Of a DNA stretch of 64,000 nt, positions 7,952 through 16,531 are shown piece after piece. Each line of letters opens with the position of its first letter. Within the stretch, counting starts at the first letter, position 1. The stretch lies in NCBI RefSeq assembly GCF_003001955.1, contig NZ_PVNH01000001.1:620001-684000 (forward strand), given 5' to 3'. The DNA comes from Prauserella shujinwangii (GTDB lineage Bacteria > Actinomycetota > Actinomycetes > Mycobacteriales > Pseudonocardiaceae). Below the pieces are notes generated by a model. It was not told the DNA's origin. It ran no database searches and was given only the letters and a program-made list of their open reading frames with translations. Both the position numbers and the translations under genes were made by a program.

Positions 7952-9168
7952 CGCGCCGCCCGCACGACCACGGCCGCGTTGAACCCACCGCGTCCGCGAC
8001 CGAGGACCAGCGCGGCGCGCACCGGTGCCCGCCGCGGCGAGTCACACACCAGATCGAGGTCGTAGCCGGGTGCCTGGGCGCGCACGTTCACGGTGGGCGG
8101 GATCACCCCGGATCGGATGGTCAGCACGGCGGTGGCGACATCGAGCGCGCCCCCGCCGGCGAACAGCCTGCCGGTCATGGTCTTGGGCGCCGTCACCGGC
8201 ACCCCGCGCGGTCCGAATACACCGCGGATCGTGTCGGCCTCGACGCGGTCGAGTTCCGGGACTCCTGCCGCGTCCGCGAACACCACGTCGATGTCGTCCG
8301 GTTCGGCACCGGCGTCCGCGAGCGCCGACTCGGTGGCCCGGCGCAGGCCCGGCGGGCGGTCGGGGTCCCGCGGATCGAACGTGGTGGCGTACCCGGCGAC
8401 CTCGACGTGCCTGGTCGCGTCCGTACGCTCCGCCGCGGGCGCGGCCGACTCCAGGACGAGGATCGCGCCGCCCTCACCCGGCACGTATCCGCGGGCTTCC
8501 ACATCGAAGGGCAGGTAGGCCCGGTCGGGATCAGTGGATCCGCTCAGGCCGCCGGACGCCTGGTGCGCGACCCACGCCCAGGGGCACATCGAGCTGTCCA
8601 CGGCGCCGGTGACCGCCACCCGTGCCCCCCTGGCCAGGTGCCGGCGGGCGGTGCCGATCGCGTCCAGACCGCCCGCCTGCTCGTTGGCGATGACGGCGCC
8701 GGGACCGCGGGTGCCGTGGCGGATGGAGATCTGCCCGGTGTTCACCGCGTAGAACCACGCGAACGACTGATAGGCGCTGACGAACTCCGGGCCCTGCTGC
8801 CACAGTTTCTCGAGCTCCCGCTGCCCGAACTCGTAGCCGCCACCGGTCGCCGCGGTCACGACGGCGATCTCGTCGTCGGAAATCGCGTCCCGGTCGATCC
8901 CCGCCTCCCGCAGCGCCCAGTCCGATGCGGCGAGCGCCATCCGGGTCATGTGATCGGTCTGCGGCAGCAGCCGCCGTTCGAGGTGCTCCTCGGCGGCGAA
9001 TCCGGGGACCTCCCCGGCGAGCCGTGCCCAGTAGCCGGAGGCGTCGAACCGGGTGACGGGCCTGATGGCCCGCTCCCCGCGCAGCACCGCCGACCAGTAC
9101 GCCTCCGTGCCGATGCCCGTGGGTGCCACCACGCCGATCCCCGTCACGATCGCCCGCGCCGCCGTCAT
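7948..9168 (-). CDS. Type II PKS chain length factor (KS-beta)
   Basis: A 406-residue KS-fold protein with the hallmark of a chain length factor: Gln164 (IANEQAGG) in place of the catalytic Cys. It pairs with KS-alpha, forms the heterodimer channel and sets the number of malonyl units. Other visible features are the N-terminal VTGIGVVAPTGIG and the C-terminal GRGRGGFNAAVVV. Its ATG overlaps the stop codon of KS-alpha by 4 bp and its own stop overlaps the AT gene, so all three are translationally coupled. Length and motifs match aromatic CLFs such as ActI-ORF2. The chain length cannot be read from inspection alone. Confidence 0.95.
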   Translation of the reverse strand: MTAARAIVTGIGVVAPTGIGTEAYWSAVLRGERAIRPVTRFDASGYWARLAGEVPGFAAEEHLERRLLPQTDHMTRMALAASDWALREAGIDRDAISDDEIAVVTAATGGGYEFGQRELEKLWQQGPEFVSAYQSFAWFYAVNTGQISIRHGTRGPGAVIANEQAGGLDAIGTARRHLARGARVAVTGAVDSSMCPWAWVAHQASGGLSGSTDPDRAYLPFDVEARGYVPGEGGAILVLESAAPAAERTDATRHVEVAGYATTFDPRDPDRPPGLRRATESALADAGAEPDDIDVVFADAAGVPELDRVEADTIRGVFGPRGVPVTAPKTMTGRLFAGGGALDVATAVLTIRSGVIPPTVNVRAQAPGYDLDLVCDSPRRAPVRAALVLGRGRGGFNAAVVVRAAR

Positions 9169-10430
9169 GCCTTTCCTCCCGGCCGCCGCAGTGCCAGCAC
9201 GCTCTGGAAACCGCCGAACCCACTGCCCACGGTGAGTGCGGCGTCCACCCGTTGTTCCCGTGCCACCAGCGGGACGTAGTCCAGGTCGCATTCCGGGTCG
9301 GGCTCGTGCAGGTTCGCGGTGGGCGGGATGAGGTCCTTCTCGAACGCCAGCAGGCAGCCCGCGATCTCCAGTGATCCGATGGCGCCGAGCGAATGCCCGA
9401 CCATCGACTTGAACCCGCTGACCGGCGTGTCGTAGGCGTGCCTGCCCAGCGCCCGTTTGAACGCCGCGGTCTCGTGCCGGTCGTTCTGCTTGGTGCCGGA
9501 TCCGTGCGCGTTGACGTAGTCGACGTCCTCCGGTGCCAGCCGAGCCTGCGCCAGCGTCGCATCGATGGCCATGGCCATCTCCCGGCCCTCGGGGTGCAAC
9601 CCCGTCATGTGGTAGGCGTTGCAACGGGACGCGTACCCGGCGACCTCGGCGTAGAGCCGTGCCCCGCGCCGGCGGGCGTGCTCCAGGTCCTCCAGGACGA
9701 GCACCGCCGCGCCCTCGGCGAGCACGAGTCCGTCCCTGGTCAGGTCGAACGGGCGGCACGCCTGCGCGGGATCGTCGTTGCGGGTCGAACTGGCCCTGAT
9801 GACGTCGAAGCACACGGTGGTGATGGGGGACAGGGGCGCCTCGGTACCTCCGGTGAGCACGACGTCGGCGGATCCCTCGGCGATCAACTCGGCCGCGTGG
9901 CCGACCGAGTCGATGCCCGAGGTGCAGCCCGTGGAGACCATGCTGACCGGTCCTTCCGCCCCGGCGAGCCAGGCCAGCTCGGCGGCCATCGTGCTCGGGG
10001 TGAAGTAGTCGTACAGGTGGGGGAGTGTGTAGGCCTGGTCGACCTCCCAGTGCCGGCCGCGGTCGCTACCGACGATGTACTCGCGTTCCAGGCTCGTCGT
10101 CGAGCCCACCGCGCAGCCGAGTCCCACGCCTACCCTGGTCGGGTCGAGCCGGTCGAACTCCACCCCCGAGTCGGCCATCGCCTCCCCGGCCGCCACCACC
10201 GCCAGCTGGGTCGCCCGGTCCATCCGGCGGATCTGCTGTGGTCCCAGGCCCGCCGTCCCCGGATCGAAATCGCACTCACCGGCCATCCGGGAGCGGTACG
10301 GCGAGGCGTCGAAGTGGGTGATCGCCCTCGTCGCCGACCGGCCGGCGGCCAGCAGATCCCAGTACTCCTTGGTGCCGTTGCCGCCTGGCGCCAGGACACC
10401 CACACCGGTGATCACCGCGCGGCGGCTCAC
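9165..10430 (-). CDS. Type II PKS ketosynthase alpha
   Basis: A 421-residue aromatic KS-alpha. Cys169 in [10 protein letters not shown] is the nucleophile, at the same position as in ActI-ORF1. The two His motifs are visible as VNAHGSGT and MVGHSLGA. It condenses malonyl-ACP units onto the starter together with the CLF. GTG 10430 was chosen because GGAGG (10443-10439) lies 8 nt upstream and the protein then begins with the usual [15 protein letters not shown]; the frame is open to 10715 without homology. A 17-codon reading frame ends in a 4-bp overlap with this GTG. The gene is divergent from the sugar aminotransferase, and each has its own predicted SARP box in the gap. Confidence 0.96.
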   Translation of the reverse strand: MSRRAVITGVGVLAPGGNGTKEYWDLLAAGRSATRAITHFDASPYRSRMAGECDFDPGTAGLGPQQIRRMDRATQLAVVAAGEAMADSGVEFDRLDPTRVGVGLGCAVGSTTSLEREYIVGSDRGRHWEVDQAYTLPHLYDYFTPSTMAAELAWLAGAEGPVSMVSTGCTSGIDSVGHAAELIAEGSADVVLTGGTEAPLSPITTVCFDVIRASSTRNDDPAQACRPFDLTRDGLVLAEGAAVLVLEDLEHARRRGARLYAEVAGYASRCNAYHMTGLHPEGREMAMAIDATLAQARLAPEDVDYVNAHGSGTKQNDRHETAAFKRALGRHAYDTPVSGFKSMVGHSLGAIGSLEIAGCLLAFEKDLIPPTANLHEPDPECDLDYVPLVAREQRVDAALTVGSGFGGFQSVLALRRPGGKA

Positions 10431-10480
10431 GACCGGAACCTCCGCCCACTTCGTTCGTCCGACTTGCTCGATTCGCGCAT
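10427..10480 (-). CDS. Possible 17-residue leader peptide upstream of KS-alpha
   Basis: ATG at 10480, preceded by GGAG with 5-nt spacing, opens a 17-codon frame. It ends at TGA (10429-10427) and overlaps the GTG of KS-alpha by 4 bp. The peptide is rich in Ser, Arg and charged residues and resembles nothing I know. The arrangement suggests translational coupling, but a chance ORF in the leader is a real alternative. Confidence 0.3.
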   Translation of the reverse strand: MRESSKSDERSGRRFRS

Positions 10481-10543
10481 GTGTTCTCCAGTTCTCATGG
10501 CCGCCCACCGCGCACGGTGGAACGACAACCCGCATACCGAGCC

Positions 10544-10586
10544 ACGGTGGCAGCCCGCGATCGGGCGAGCCTGGACTTCTCCTGGA
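10544..10586 (-). promoter_or_regulatory. Putative SARP-box promoter of the KS-alpha operon
   Basis: Minus-strand heptads TCCAGGA (10586-10580), TCCAGGC (10575-10569) and CCGATCG (10564-10558) have an 11-bp period. An 8-bp gap and CACCGT (10549-10544) follow. The leader before KS-alpha would be about 110 nt and contain the small leader ORF. Confidence 0.5.
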
Positions 10587-10623
10587 GTCACGCCGCCGCG
10601 CCCGCGGGACGGACCAGCGGCGG

Positions 10624-10655
10624 TTGAGAAGGGCACGACGAGATCGGTGGACCCT
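10624..10655 (+). promoter_or_regulatory. Putative SARP-box promoter of the sugar aminotransferase
   Basis: Heptads TTGAGAA (10624-10630) and ACGACGA (10635-10641) are 11 bp apart. An 8-bp gap and GACCCT (10650-10655) follow. The heptads are weak, but spacing and distance to the ATG (50 nt) match the other boxes. Confidence 0.45.
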
Positions 10656-10704
10656 CGCGCGAGGTGACCCGCAGCACGCACACACCACGGAGGCGGCACA
10701 CGCG

Positions 10705-11817
10705 ATGACCATCAAAGTCTGGGACTACTTGCCGGAGTACGAACGGGAGAAAGCGGACGTCCTCGACGCCGTCGAGACGGTCTTCCGCTCGGGGCAGCTG
10801 ATTCTCGGCCCCAGCGTGCGCGGGCTGGAGGAGGAGTTCGCCGCGTACCACGGCCTGCCGCACTGCGTCGGCGTCGACAACGGCACGAACGCCATCGAGC
10901 TGGGACTCGAGGCGATCGGCGTGCGGCCGGGCGACGAGGTGATCACGGTGGCCAACACCGCCGCTCCGACCGTGGTGGCGATCGACGCCGCGGGTGCGGT
11001 ACCGGTGTTCGTGGATGTGCGCGACGACGACTTCCTGATGGACACCGACCAACTCGCCGCTTCGATCACCCCGCGTACGAAGGCGATCGCCCCCGTGCAC
11101 CTGTACGGCCAGTGCGTGGACATGGCGCCGTTGCGGCGGCTGGCCGAGGAGCACGGCCTGGCGGTGCTGGAGGACTGCGCGCAGTCGCACGGCGCGCGCC
11201 ACCACGGACAGCCGGCCGGGACAATGGGAGACGCGGGGGCTTTTTCGTTCTACCCGACGAAGGTGCTCGGTGCCTACGGGGACGGCGGCGCGGTCGTGAC
11301 GGCCCGTGACGACGTCGATCGTGTGTTGCGCCGGTTGCGCTTCTACGGCATGGAGAAGGACTACTACGTCGTCGAGACGCCGGGCCACAACAGCAGGCTG
11401 GACGAGGTGCAGGCGGAGATCCTGCGCCGCAAGCTGCGCAGGCTCGACGACTATGTCGCCGCGCGCCGCGCTGTCGCCGAGCGGTACCGGGAGGGGCTCG
11501 GCGACCTCGACGGCCTCGTGCTTCCCCGCGTGGCGGCGGGGAACGATCACGTCTACTACCTCTACGTGGTCCGGCACGAGCAGCGCGACCGCATCCTGGA
11601 CCGGCTCAGGGGCTACGACATCGCGCTGAACGTCAGCTACCGCTGGCCGGTGCACACGATGACCGGGTTCGAGCACCTCGGGTGGCGGCGTGGTTCCCTG
11701 CCCGTGACGGAGCGGCTGGCCGGCGAGATCTTCTCGCTGCCCATGTACCCGGCACTGCCGAGGGACGTGCAGGACAAGGTGATCGACGCCGTGCGCCAGG
11801 TCGTCACGGACCTCTGA
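10705..11817 (+). CDS. NDP-hexose 3-aminotransferase (DegT/DnrJ/EryC1/StrS family)
   Basis: A 370-residue PLP-dependent sugar aminotransferase. Lys186 in SFYPTK is the PLP-binding lysine. [10 protein letters not shown] carries the Asp that contacts the pyridine nitrogen, and [10 protein letters not shown] forms the phosphate-binding turn. Family members such as EvaB, DnrJ, TylB and DesV put an amino group on a ketosugar. Because the cluster also has a 2,3-dehydratase and an N,N-dimethyltransferase, amination at C-3 of a 2,6-dideoxy-3-ketosugar is most likely. ATG 10705 has GGAGG at 10689-10693. The gene is transcribed alone, divergent from KS-alpha, and ends at a strong hairpin facing the convergent ACP operon. 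Confidence 0.93.
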   Translation: MTIKVWDYLPEYEREKADVLDAVETVFRSGQLILGPSVRGLEEEFAAYHGLPHCVGVDNGTNAIELGLEAIGVRPGDEVITVANTAAPTVVAIDAAGAVPVFVDVRDDDFLMDTDQLAASITPRTKAIAPVHLYGQCVDMAPLRRLAEEHGLAVLEDCAQSHGARHHGQPAGTMGDAGAFSFYPTKVLGAYGDGGAVVTARDDVDRVLRRLRFYGMEKDYYVVETPGHNSRLDEVQAEILRRKLRRLDDYVAARRAVAERYREGLGDLDGLVLPRVAAGNDHVYYLYVVRHEQRDRILDRLRGYDIALNVSYRWPVHTMTGFEHLGWRRGSLPVTERLAGEIFSLPMYPALPRDVQDKVIDAVRQVVTDL

Positions 11818-11830
11818 CACCCTGGCGGCA

Positions 11831-11894
11831 GGCTCGCCTCCCGGGGGTGTGTCCGCCGCGGCCCCCCGCGGCCGTCACTCTCGGGAGGCGAGCC
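11831..11894. terminator. Bidirectional terminator hairpin between convergent genes
   Basis: A perfect 12-bp inverted repeat (GGCTCGCCTCCC at 11831-11842 and its complement at 11883-11894) encloses a second 7-bp hairpin (11855-11861 with 11866-11872). It sits between the ends of the aminotransferase and ACP genes and can serve both strands. Confidence 0.7.
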
Positions 11895-11906
11895 GGCCGG
11901 CGGGGC

Positions 11907-12161
11907 TCAGGTCGTGGCCAGCGAGGTGTTGACCGCGTGCAGGAACTCGGCCGGAGTGGTCAGCGTCGCGAGCGCCTCGTCGTCCAGCTCTACGCCGAAC
12001 TCGCGCTTCACGTGCGCCGTCGTCTCGAGCAGTGCCAGTGAGTCGTAGCCGAGGTCGCTGAACGGCGTGTCGGTGATGTCCTCGTCCACGCCGACGGCCT
12101 CGTCGTCGCCCGCCGCCTGGCGCAGGAGGCGTTTGAGGTCGTCCATGGTCATCTGGGACAT
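11907..12161 (-). CDS. Type II PKS acyl carrier protein
   Basis: An 84-residue ACP with the phosphopantetheine site DLGYDSLALLET; the Ser of GYDS is modified. The acidic helical pattern and length are typical of aromatic type II ACPs. ATG 12161 follows GGAGC at good spacing. It is the last gene of the operon SnoaL-like / 2,3-dehydratase / ACP, 32 nt after the dehydratase stop, rather than beside KS and CLF as in most aromatic clusters. It is the only discrete ACP of region 1, so I take it as the carrier for the KS-CLF pair. Confidence 0.93.
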   Translation of the reverse strand: MSQMTMDDLKRLLRQAAGDDEAVGVDEDITDTPFSDLGYDSLALLETTAHVKREFGVELDDEALATLTTPAEFLHAVNTSLATT

Positions 12162-12193
12162 GGCTGCTCCGTTCTGGTTGTGGGTCGGGTGGT

Positions 12194-13627
12194 TCACGAG
12201 GGGCCCGCGGACAGGCTGTGCAGGCAGGCGACCAGGCTCCGGGCCTCGATGTTGAGGTAGTGGCTGTGCCGCAACAGGTTGACCACCTGGTGCAGGGTGA
12301 GCCAACGGAAACCGGGTCCCTCCAGGTCGTCGTCCTCGTCCGCCTCGACGACGACGTATCGGTTGCGGGCGTGATGGAAGCGACCGCCTTCTTCCGAGAG
12401 TTCGGTGTCGAACCTGATGCGGTCGGCGGGTGCCGCCAGCACGTCGCCGAGAAAGGGCGGCCGCGCTGACTCCGGCAGATGCGCGTAGTTGTCTGGAGCG
12501 CATTGGACGGTGGGCGCCAGCTCCACCACGTCGACGTATCCCGCCTCCGCGTGCGCGCGCACGAGAACGTGCAGCACCCCCTCGATGTCGCGCACGAGGA
12601 ACGCCACCAGGCCGCGGGCGTGCGGGGCGATCATGGGCTGCATCCACCGGGACACCTCGCGCGTGCCCGCTGCCACGTCCACGCCGATGACGTCGAAATA
12701 ACGGCCCGTCTCGTGGGTGATCCGGCCGTCCGCGTACCGCCAGCGCTCGACGTCGCGCAACGGGATGCGCCGTGCGTAGACGTCCGTCTCGACCCGCCGT
12801 TCGGTGATCCAGCTCAGCAGCTCGGCCATGCTGTGCGCACTGGCGGCCTCCTGGCTGCAGGAACGGATCAGTGCCGCGCGGAAGTCCTCGCCGGCCACGT
12901 CGAACGAGTCCGCCAGGCGCAGGCCGGCGAACGGCAGGCAGGACAGCACGGTGCGGGCGTCCATGTTGACGAGGTTGTCGATCGCGAGCAGCCGGTGCAG
13001 ATGCCCGAGGGTGAGCCAGTGGAAGCCGTCCACCACCTCGACCTCCTCGGTGGTCTCGACCACCATGTTGCGATTGCGCTTCTGATAGAAGCGCGCCCCC
13101 TGCTCCGACTGCCGGACGTCGGCGAGGACGTGGTGTCGTGCGCTGTCCCGGAAGAACTCCAGGTACGGCACCGTCCGGCCGCGATGCACGCCGGTGTAGT
13201 TGCTCCGGGTGGCCTGGACGGTGGGGGACAGTTGCACGCCGTTGCAGTTGCCCGGTTCGACCTTGGCCTGGACCAGGCAGTGGAGCACGCCGTCGAACTC
13301 CTTGACCAGGAACCCGAGGATGCCCACCTCGGGCTGGTTGATGATCGGCTGGCTCCACCGCCGGACAGGTCCGTCCGCCATGTGCACGTCCAGGCCCTCG
13401 ATGGTGAAGAACCTGCCGCTGTGGTGGCGGTAGTTGCCGGTCTCCGCCTCGCGTGACCAGCCGTCCAGGGCATCCAGCGGCACAGGACGCACGTCGGTGA
13501 CCGACCGGGCGCGCTGTTCGGCGAGCCACTCGTCGAATCCCTCCGCCGTCCGGTGGTCGGCGGCCAGCACGGACGCGGCGATCCGCGCCGGGGTGCCGGC
13601 GTCGGTGAGCGGCGACGAGCGGGTCAC
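12194..13627 (-). CDS. NDP-hexose 2,3-dehydratase (EvaA/TylX3/UrdS type)
   Basis: A 477-residue protein made of two similar halves of about 220 residues. Each half has a segment of the type RRWSQPII or SRWMQPMI, then LVQAKVEPG or LVRAHAEAG, then LSPTVQA or LAPTVQC and a closing RNRNMVVE or RNRYVVVE. This internal duplication is typical of NDP-4-keto-6-deoxyglucose 2,3-dehydratases, which start 2-deoxygenation of NDP-sugars. The product is an unstable 3,4-diketosugar used by the aminotransferase. GTG 13627 overlaps the stop of the preceding SnoaL-like gene by 4 bp. Together with the aminotransferase, C- and N-methyltransferases and ketoreductase it gives a near-complete dimethylvancosamine set. 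Confidence 0.93.
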   Translation of the reverse strand: MTRSSPLTDAGTPARIAASVLAADHRTAEGFDEWLAEQRARSVTDVRPVPLDALDGWSREAETGNYRHHSGRFFTIEGLDVHMADGPVRRWSQPIINQPEVGILGFLVKEFDGVLHCLVQAKVEPGNCNGVQLSPTVQATRSNYTGVHRGRTVPYLEFFRDSARHHVLADVRQSEQGARFYQKRNRNMVVETTEEVEVVDGFHWLTLGHLHRLLAIDNLVNMDARTVLSCLPFAGLRLADSFDVAGEDFRAALIRSCSQEAASAHSMAELLSWITERRVETDVYARRIPLRDVERWRYADGRITHETGRYFDVIGVDVAAGTREVSRWMQPMIAPHARGLVAFLVRDIEGVLHVLVRAHAEAGYVDVVELAPTVQCAPDNYAHLPESARPPFLGDVLAAPADRIRFDTELSEEGGRFHHARNRYVVVEADEDDDLEGPGFRWLTLHQVVNLLRHSHYLNIEARSLVACLHSLSAGPS

Positions 13628-14103
13628 GACGCGGCCTCGACGGGAGAGTCGCGACGGATGCTCCTGGATTTCGTCAGCAGCTCGCCGCGCTCACGCACGA
13701 GGACGTCCTCCACGGTGAACGTCGGTTCGAGCGTCACGCCGCCCTCGGTATCGGTCCTCGTCACCAGGGAGAAGTAGGACACGGAGTACGTCTCGTCGTT
13801 GCCCGGTTCCACGAGGATGTGGTCGAACCAGTGGCGGACCACCACCCCCTCGTAGCGCGGCAGCGCGGCACGCATCGCCTGGAGCATCTCGGCCCTGCCC
13901 TCGGCCCGCTCGCCCCGGTGCTTGTGCTCGATCACGGCGTCCTCGGTGAAGGTGGCCGCGTAGTCCTCGATGCGCAGGGCTTCCAGCAGGCGCATCTGCC
14001 TGGCGTAGAACGTCAGCACCTCGAAGTAGATCTCCGCCGGGGATCGGCCGGGCGGTGCGCCGACGGCGTGCGGCGCCGAAGGCCGGGTGGTGTTCGCGAC
14101 CAT
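13624..14103 (-). CDS. SnoaL-like / NTF2-fold polyketide-tailoring protein
   Basis: A 159-residue NTF2-like protein. A helical N-terminal part (IYFEVLTFYARQMRLL) is followed by DYAATFTEDAVIEHKH, the usual cone-forming start of SnoaL-like folds, and then by a curved sheet (RHWFDHILVEPG, YSVSYFSLVTRT). In aromatic polyketide clusters such proteins act as ring cyclases or as cofactor-free hydroxylases; the sequence alone does not choose. ATG 14103 was taken because two purine-rich sites (AGAGGAAG and GAGGAA) precede it, and ATG 14133 would be almost at the predicted transcription start. It is the first gene of the operon leading to the 2,3-dehydratase and ACP. Confidence 0.8.
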   Translation of the reverse strand: MVANTTRPSAPHAVGAPPGRSPAEIYFEVLTFYARQMRLLEALRIEDYAATFTEDAVIEHKHRGERAEGRAEMLQAMRAALPRYEGVVVRHWFDHILVEPGNDETYSVSYFSLVTRTDTEGGVTLEPTFTVEDVLVRERGELLTKSRSIRRDSPVEAAS

Positions 14104-14150
14104 GTTTCCTCGCTTCCTCTGCTGGTGGGTCATCGGCGTAGCCGCCCATC

Positions 14151-14182
14151 AGCGTCGAGGTGGCCGCTCGTGCACCGGTCGA
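14151..14182 (-). promoter_or_regulatory. Putative SARP-box promoter of the SnoaL-dehydratase-ACP operon
   Basis: Minus-strand heptads TCGACCG (14182-14176) and ACGAGCG (14171-14165) are 11 bp apart, preceded in phase by the weaker CCGCGCG. An 8-bp gap and GACGCT (14156-14151) follow. The -10 is identical to those of the first glycosyltransferase and of the P450. Confidence 0.6.
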
Positions 14183-14383
14183 CCGGCGCGCGGTGGGGTC
14201 GCGGCAGCCGGAGCCGGCCGGTTGAGCGGAGTTCAAGCACCGCCGGCGCCCCGGTCCACGACCAGCACCGGGGGGCGGCCGAGGCGGAAGTGTGCTGGCG
14301 GGCCGCGCGAACGCCGGCCCGCTCAGCAGGCGCGTCCGGAACCCGCCCGGGGTGTCATTCCGTCTGTTGTGGACGGTATGCGG

Positions 14384-16351
14384 TCAGCCGCGGTTGCCTG
14401 TCTCGGCGACACCACCGCTGTTCGGGGACGTCCCGGGGGAGCGGCCGGTCCCGGCCGGCTCGGACAGGAGCTGACGCTGGCGGGGAACGCGGTCCGCCTC
14501 GGCGTATGTGCGCAACGTCTCCAGCAGACGCTCCCGCACGTAGGCCCGTGCCAGGCGGGGAAACGTGTACCGCGGTCGCCCTGGGCCGGGCACGATCCTC
14601 AGGAAGTGGTGCTCGTGGCAGTGTTCCAGCAGCCGCCGGGTCACCGTCTCATCCCGGCCCAGCAGCTCGGCGACGGCCGCCGCCGTGAAGTCCGGCACCG
14701 GCAGCGCGCTCAGCAGGCGGAGGAATCCCTGCTGCGCCGCGTCGAGGCGATGGTAGCTCGAGTCGAAGCACGCCCGCACGTCGTGGTCGCCGAAGGCGAA
14801 CTCCTCCAGGACCTGGTCGGACCGGCTCACCTCGTCCGCCAGCGCCCCCGCGGAGTAGGTCGACAGACTGGCGAGCCTGCTGCCGAGGCCGCGCAACGCG
14901 ACCGGGTGACCGTCTGAGGCGTCGGCCAGGCGCTCGATGGCGGACGGATCCTCCCGCACCCGTTCCGGACCGATGATCCGGCCCAGGAACTCGACGCCCT
15001 CGCCCCGCGTCAACGGGTCCAGCAGGGTACTGCTGACACCGGCGAGGCCATACAGCCGGTGCCTGCTCGTGATGATGACGGAACAGTGGGGGTTGCTGGG
15101 CAGCAGCGGCCGGACCTGCCCTTCCGACGCGGCGTCGTCCAGGACGACCAGCACCCGCCGTCCCGCGGTGGCCGAGCGCAGCTGGTTGGCCCGCTCCTCG
15201 GCACCGTCCGCGATCTCGTCGCCGGGTACACCGAGCGCGCGCAGCAGGTGGGACAGCACCGGCGCCGGGTCCCGCGGTGCTCGCGTGGACCCGCGCAGGT
15301 CCACGTGCAGCTGCCCGCCGGGGAACCGCTGCCGCACCTGGTGGGCCAGGTGTGTCGCGAGTGCCGACTTGCCGACGCCCGGCATGCCGCTGATCACGAC
15401 GATCGGGGTGGCGGTGCGTACCGTTCCGGGTTCGCTCACCACCTGCACCAGAGCGGCCAGCAGTGCCTTGCGCCCGGTGAAGTCGGCGATGTCCGGCGGG
15501 AGTTGCGCCGGCGGGGCTGGGCGGGGCGCCTTCTGCCGGTCGGGCGGTGGCGGCGCGGACGGGGAGGACGGGGGTGCCGCGCGGGCCTGCGGCGAGGGCG
15601 CGGACGACAGCAGCGACTGGTGCAGGCGCTGCAGCTCCTGTCCTGGCTCCAGCCCCAGCTCGTCGATCATGTTCTCCCGGAGCCGCCGGTACACGGCCAG
15701 CGCGTCGTGCCGCCGTCCCGAACGAACCAGCGCGGTCATCAGCGACAGGTGGAACTGCTCGTGCAGGGGGTGGGTCACCACCAGTGACTTCAGTTCGCTC
15801 ACCAGCTCGTTGTGCCGCTCGAGGTGCAGGTCCGTCTGGATCCGCATCTCGAGCGTACGGAACCGGATCTCCTCGAGCCTTGTCACGTACGCCGACAGCA
15901 GGCTCCCGGTGGTGACGTCCGCGAGAGCGGGCCCGCGCCAGAGGGACAGCGCCTCACCGAGGAGGGCGGAGGCCCGCTCCCGGTCACCGCCGTCCAGCGC
16001 GGCCCGGCCCTGGTCCGCGAGCTGTTCGAAGCGGTGCAGGTCGACCGCGGAATCGGGCAGTGTCAGGCAGTACCCTCCGGCCCGGGTCCGCAGCGCACCG
16101 CCGAAGTCGTTCTCCAGCAACAGCTTGCGGAGCTTGTAGATGTAGGTCTGGAGTGTCGTCATCGCGCTGACCGGAGGGTTCTCCTCCCACAGCTCGTCGA
16201 TGAGCTCCGACGTGCGAACGACCGAGTTGCGGCGGAGCACGAGCAGAGCGATGACCTGACGCGGCTTCAGGGCGGACGGGACGATGTTGTCCCCCGTACG
16301 GGACAACATCTCCAACGAGCCGAGAACCCGGAAATATACTGGCTTACCCAC
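14384..16351 (-). CDS. SARP-family cluster activator with NB-ARC ATPase domain
   Basis: About 655 residues: an OmpR-type winged helix (about 5-95, with the LKPRQVIALLVLRRN recognition region), a bacterial transcriptional activation domain (about 100-245, ending near MIDELGLEPGQELQRLHQ), a Pro/Ala/Ser linker, then an NTPase with Walker A GMPGVGKSAL and Walker B VLVVLDD, and a short helical end. AfsR and similar mid-size SARPs have this plan, although AfsR carries extra TPRs. SARPs bind direct heptad repeats about 8 bp upstream of the -10. I infer that it drives the 11 matching promoters in this region. GTG 16351 follows GGGGA by 5 nt and lies about 45 nt after a plausible vegetative promoter; the frame is open further upstream. 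Confidence 0.92.
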   Translation of the reverse strand: MGKPVYFRVLGSLEMLSRTGDNIVPSALKPRQVIALLVLRRNSVVRTSELIDELWEENPPVSAMTTLQTYIYKLRKLLLENDFGGALRTRAGGYCLTLPDSAVDLHRFEQLADQGRAALDGGDRERASALLGEALSLWRGPALADVTTGSLLSAYVTRLEEIRFRTLEMRIQTDLHLERHNELVSELKSLVVTHPLHEQFHLSLMTALVRSGRRHDALAVYRRLRENMIDELGLEPGQELQRLHQSLLSSAPSPQARAAPPSSPSAPPPPDRQKAPRPAPPAQLPPDIADFTGRKALLAALVQVVSEPGTVRTATPIVVISGMPGVGKSALATHLAHQVRQRFPGGQLHVDLRGSTRAPRDPAPVLSHLLRALGVPGDEIADGAEERANQLRSATAGRRVLVVLDDAASEGQVRPLLPSNPHCSVIITSRHRLYGLAGVSSTLLDPLTRGEGVEFLGRIIGPERVREDPSAIERLADASDGHPVALRGLGSRLASLSTYSAGALADEVSRSDQVLEEFAFGDHDVRACFDSSYHRLDAAQQGFLRLLSALPVPDFTAAAVAELLGRDETVTRRLLEHCHEHHFLRIVPGPGRPRYTFPRLARAYVRERLLETLRTYAEADRVPRQRQLLSEPAGTGRSPGTSPNSGGVAETGNRG

Positions 16352-16400
16352 GATGTCCCCATGTTGACGGGTCTTGGATTGCCTGTCGCCGACTCGTCCG

Positions 16401-16429
16401 ACCCTAGGGGCGGCTCCGCGGGTGGTCAG
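16401..16429 (-). promoter_or_regulatory. Putative vegetative-type promoter of the SARP gene
   Basis: On the minus strand CTGACC (16429-16424), a 17-bp gap and TAGGGT (16406-16401) resemble a HrdB-type promoter. The implied start is about 43 nt before GTG 16351. No SARP heptads are seen here, so the activator does not appear to control itself through this site. Confidence 0.5.
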
Positions 16430-16531
16430 GACGATCGGCGCCGAAAGTTTCCCGGTGCTCGCCGGAAGTTCGCGGTCGGGTATCGAAAGTGGCATGGACA
16501 CCCTCGCGTGTGGCCCGGGCTGGGATCGCGG

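Noticed and set aside
14222-14239. TTGAGCG-gagt-TCAAGCA, a further heptad pair with 11-bp spacing
   Set aside because: It reads on the plus strand, but the flanking genes are on the minus strand and no gene follows in that direction. No -10-like hexamer lies 8 bp after it.
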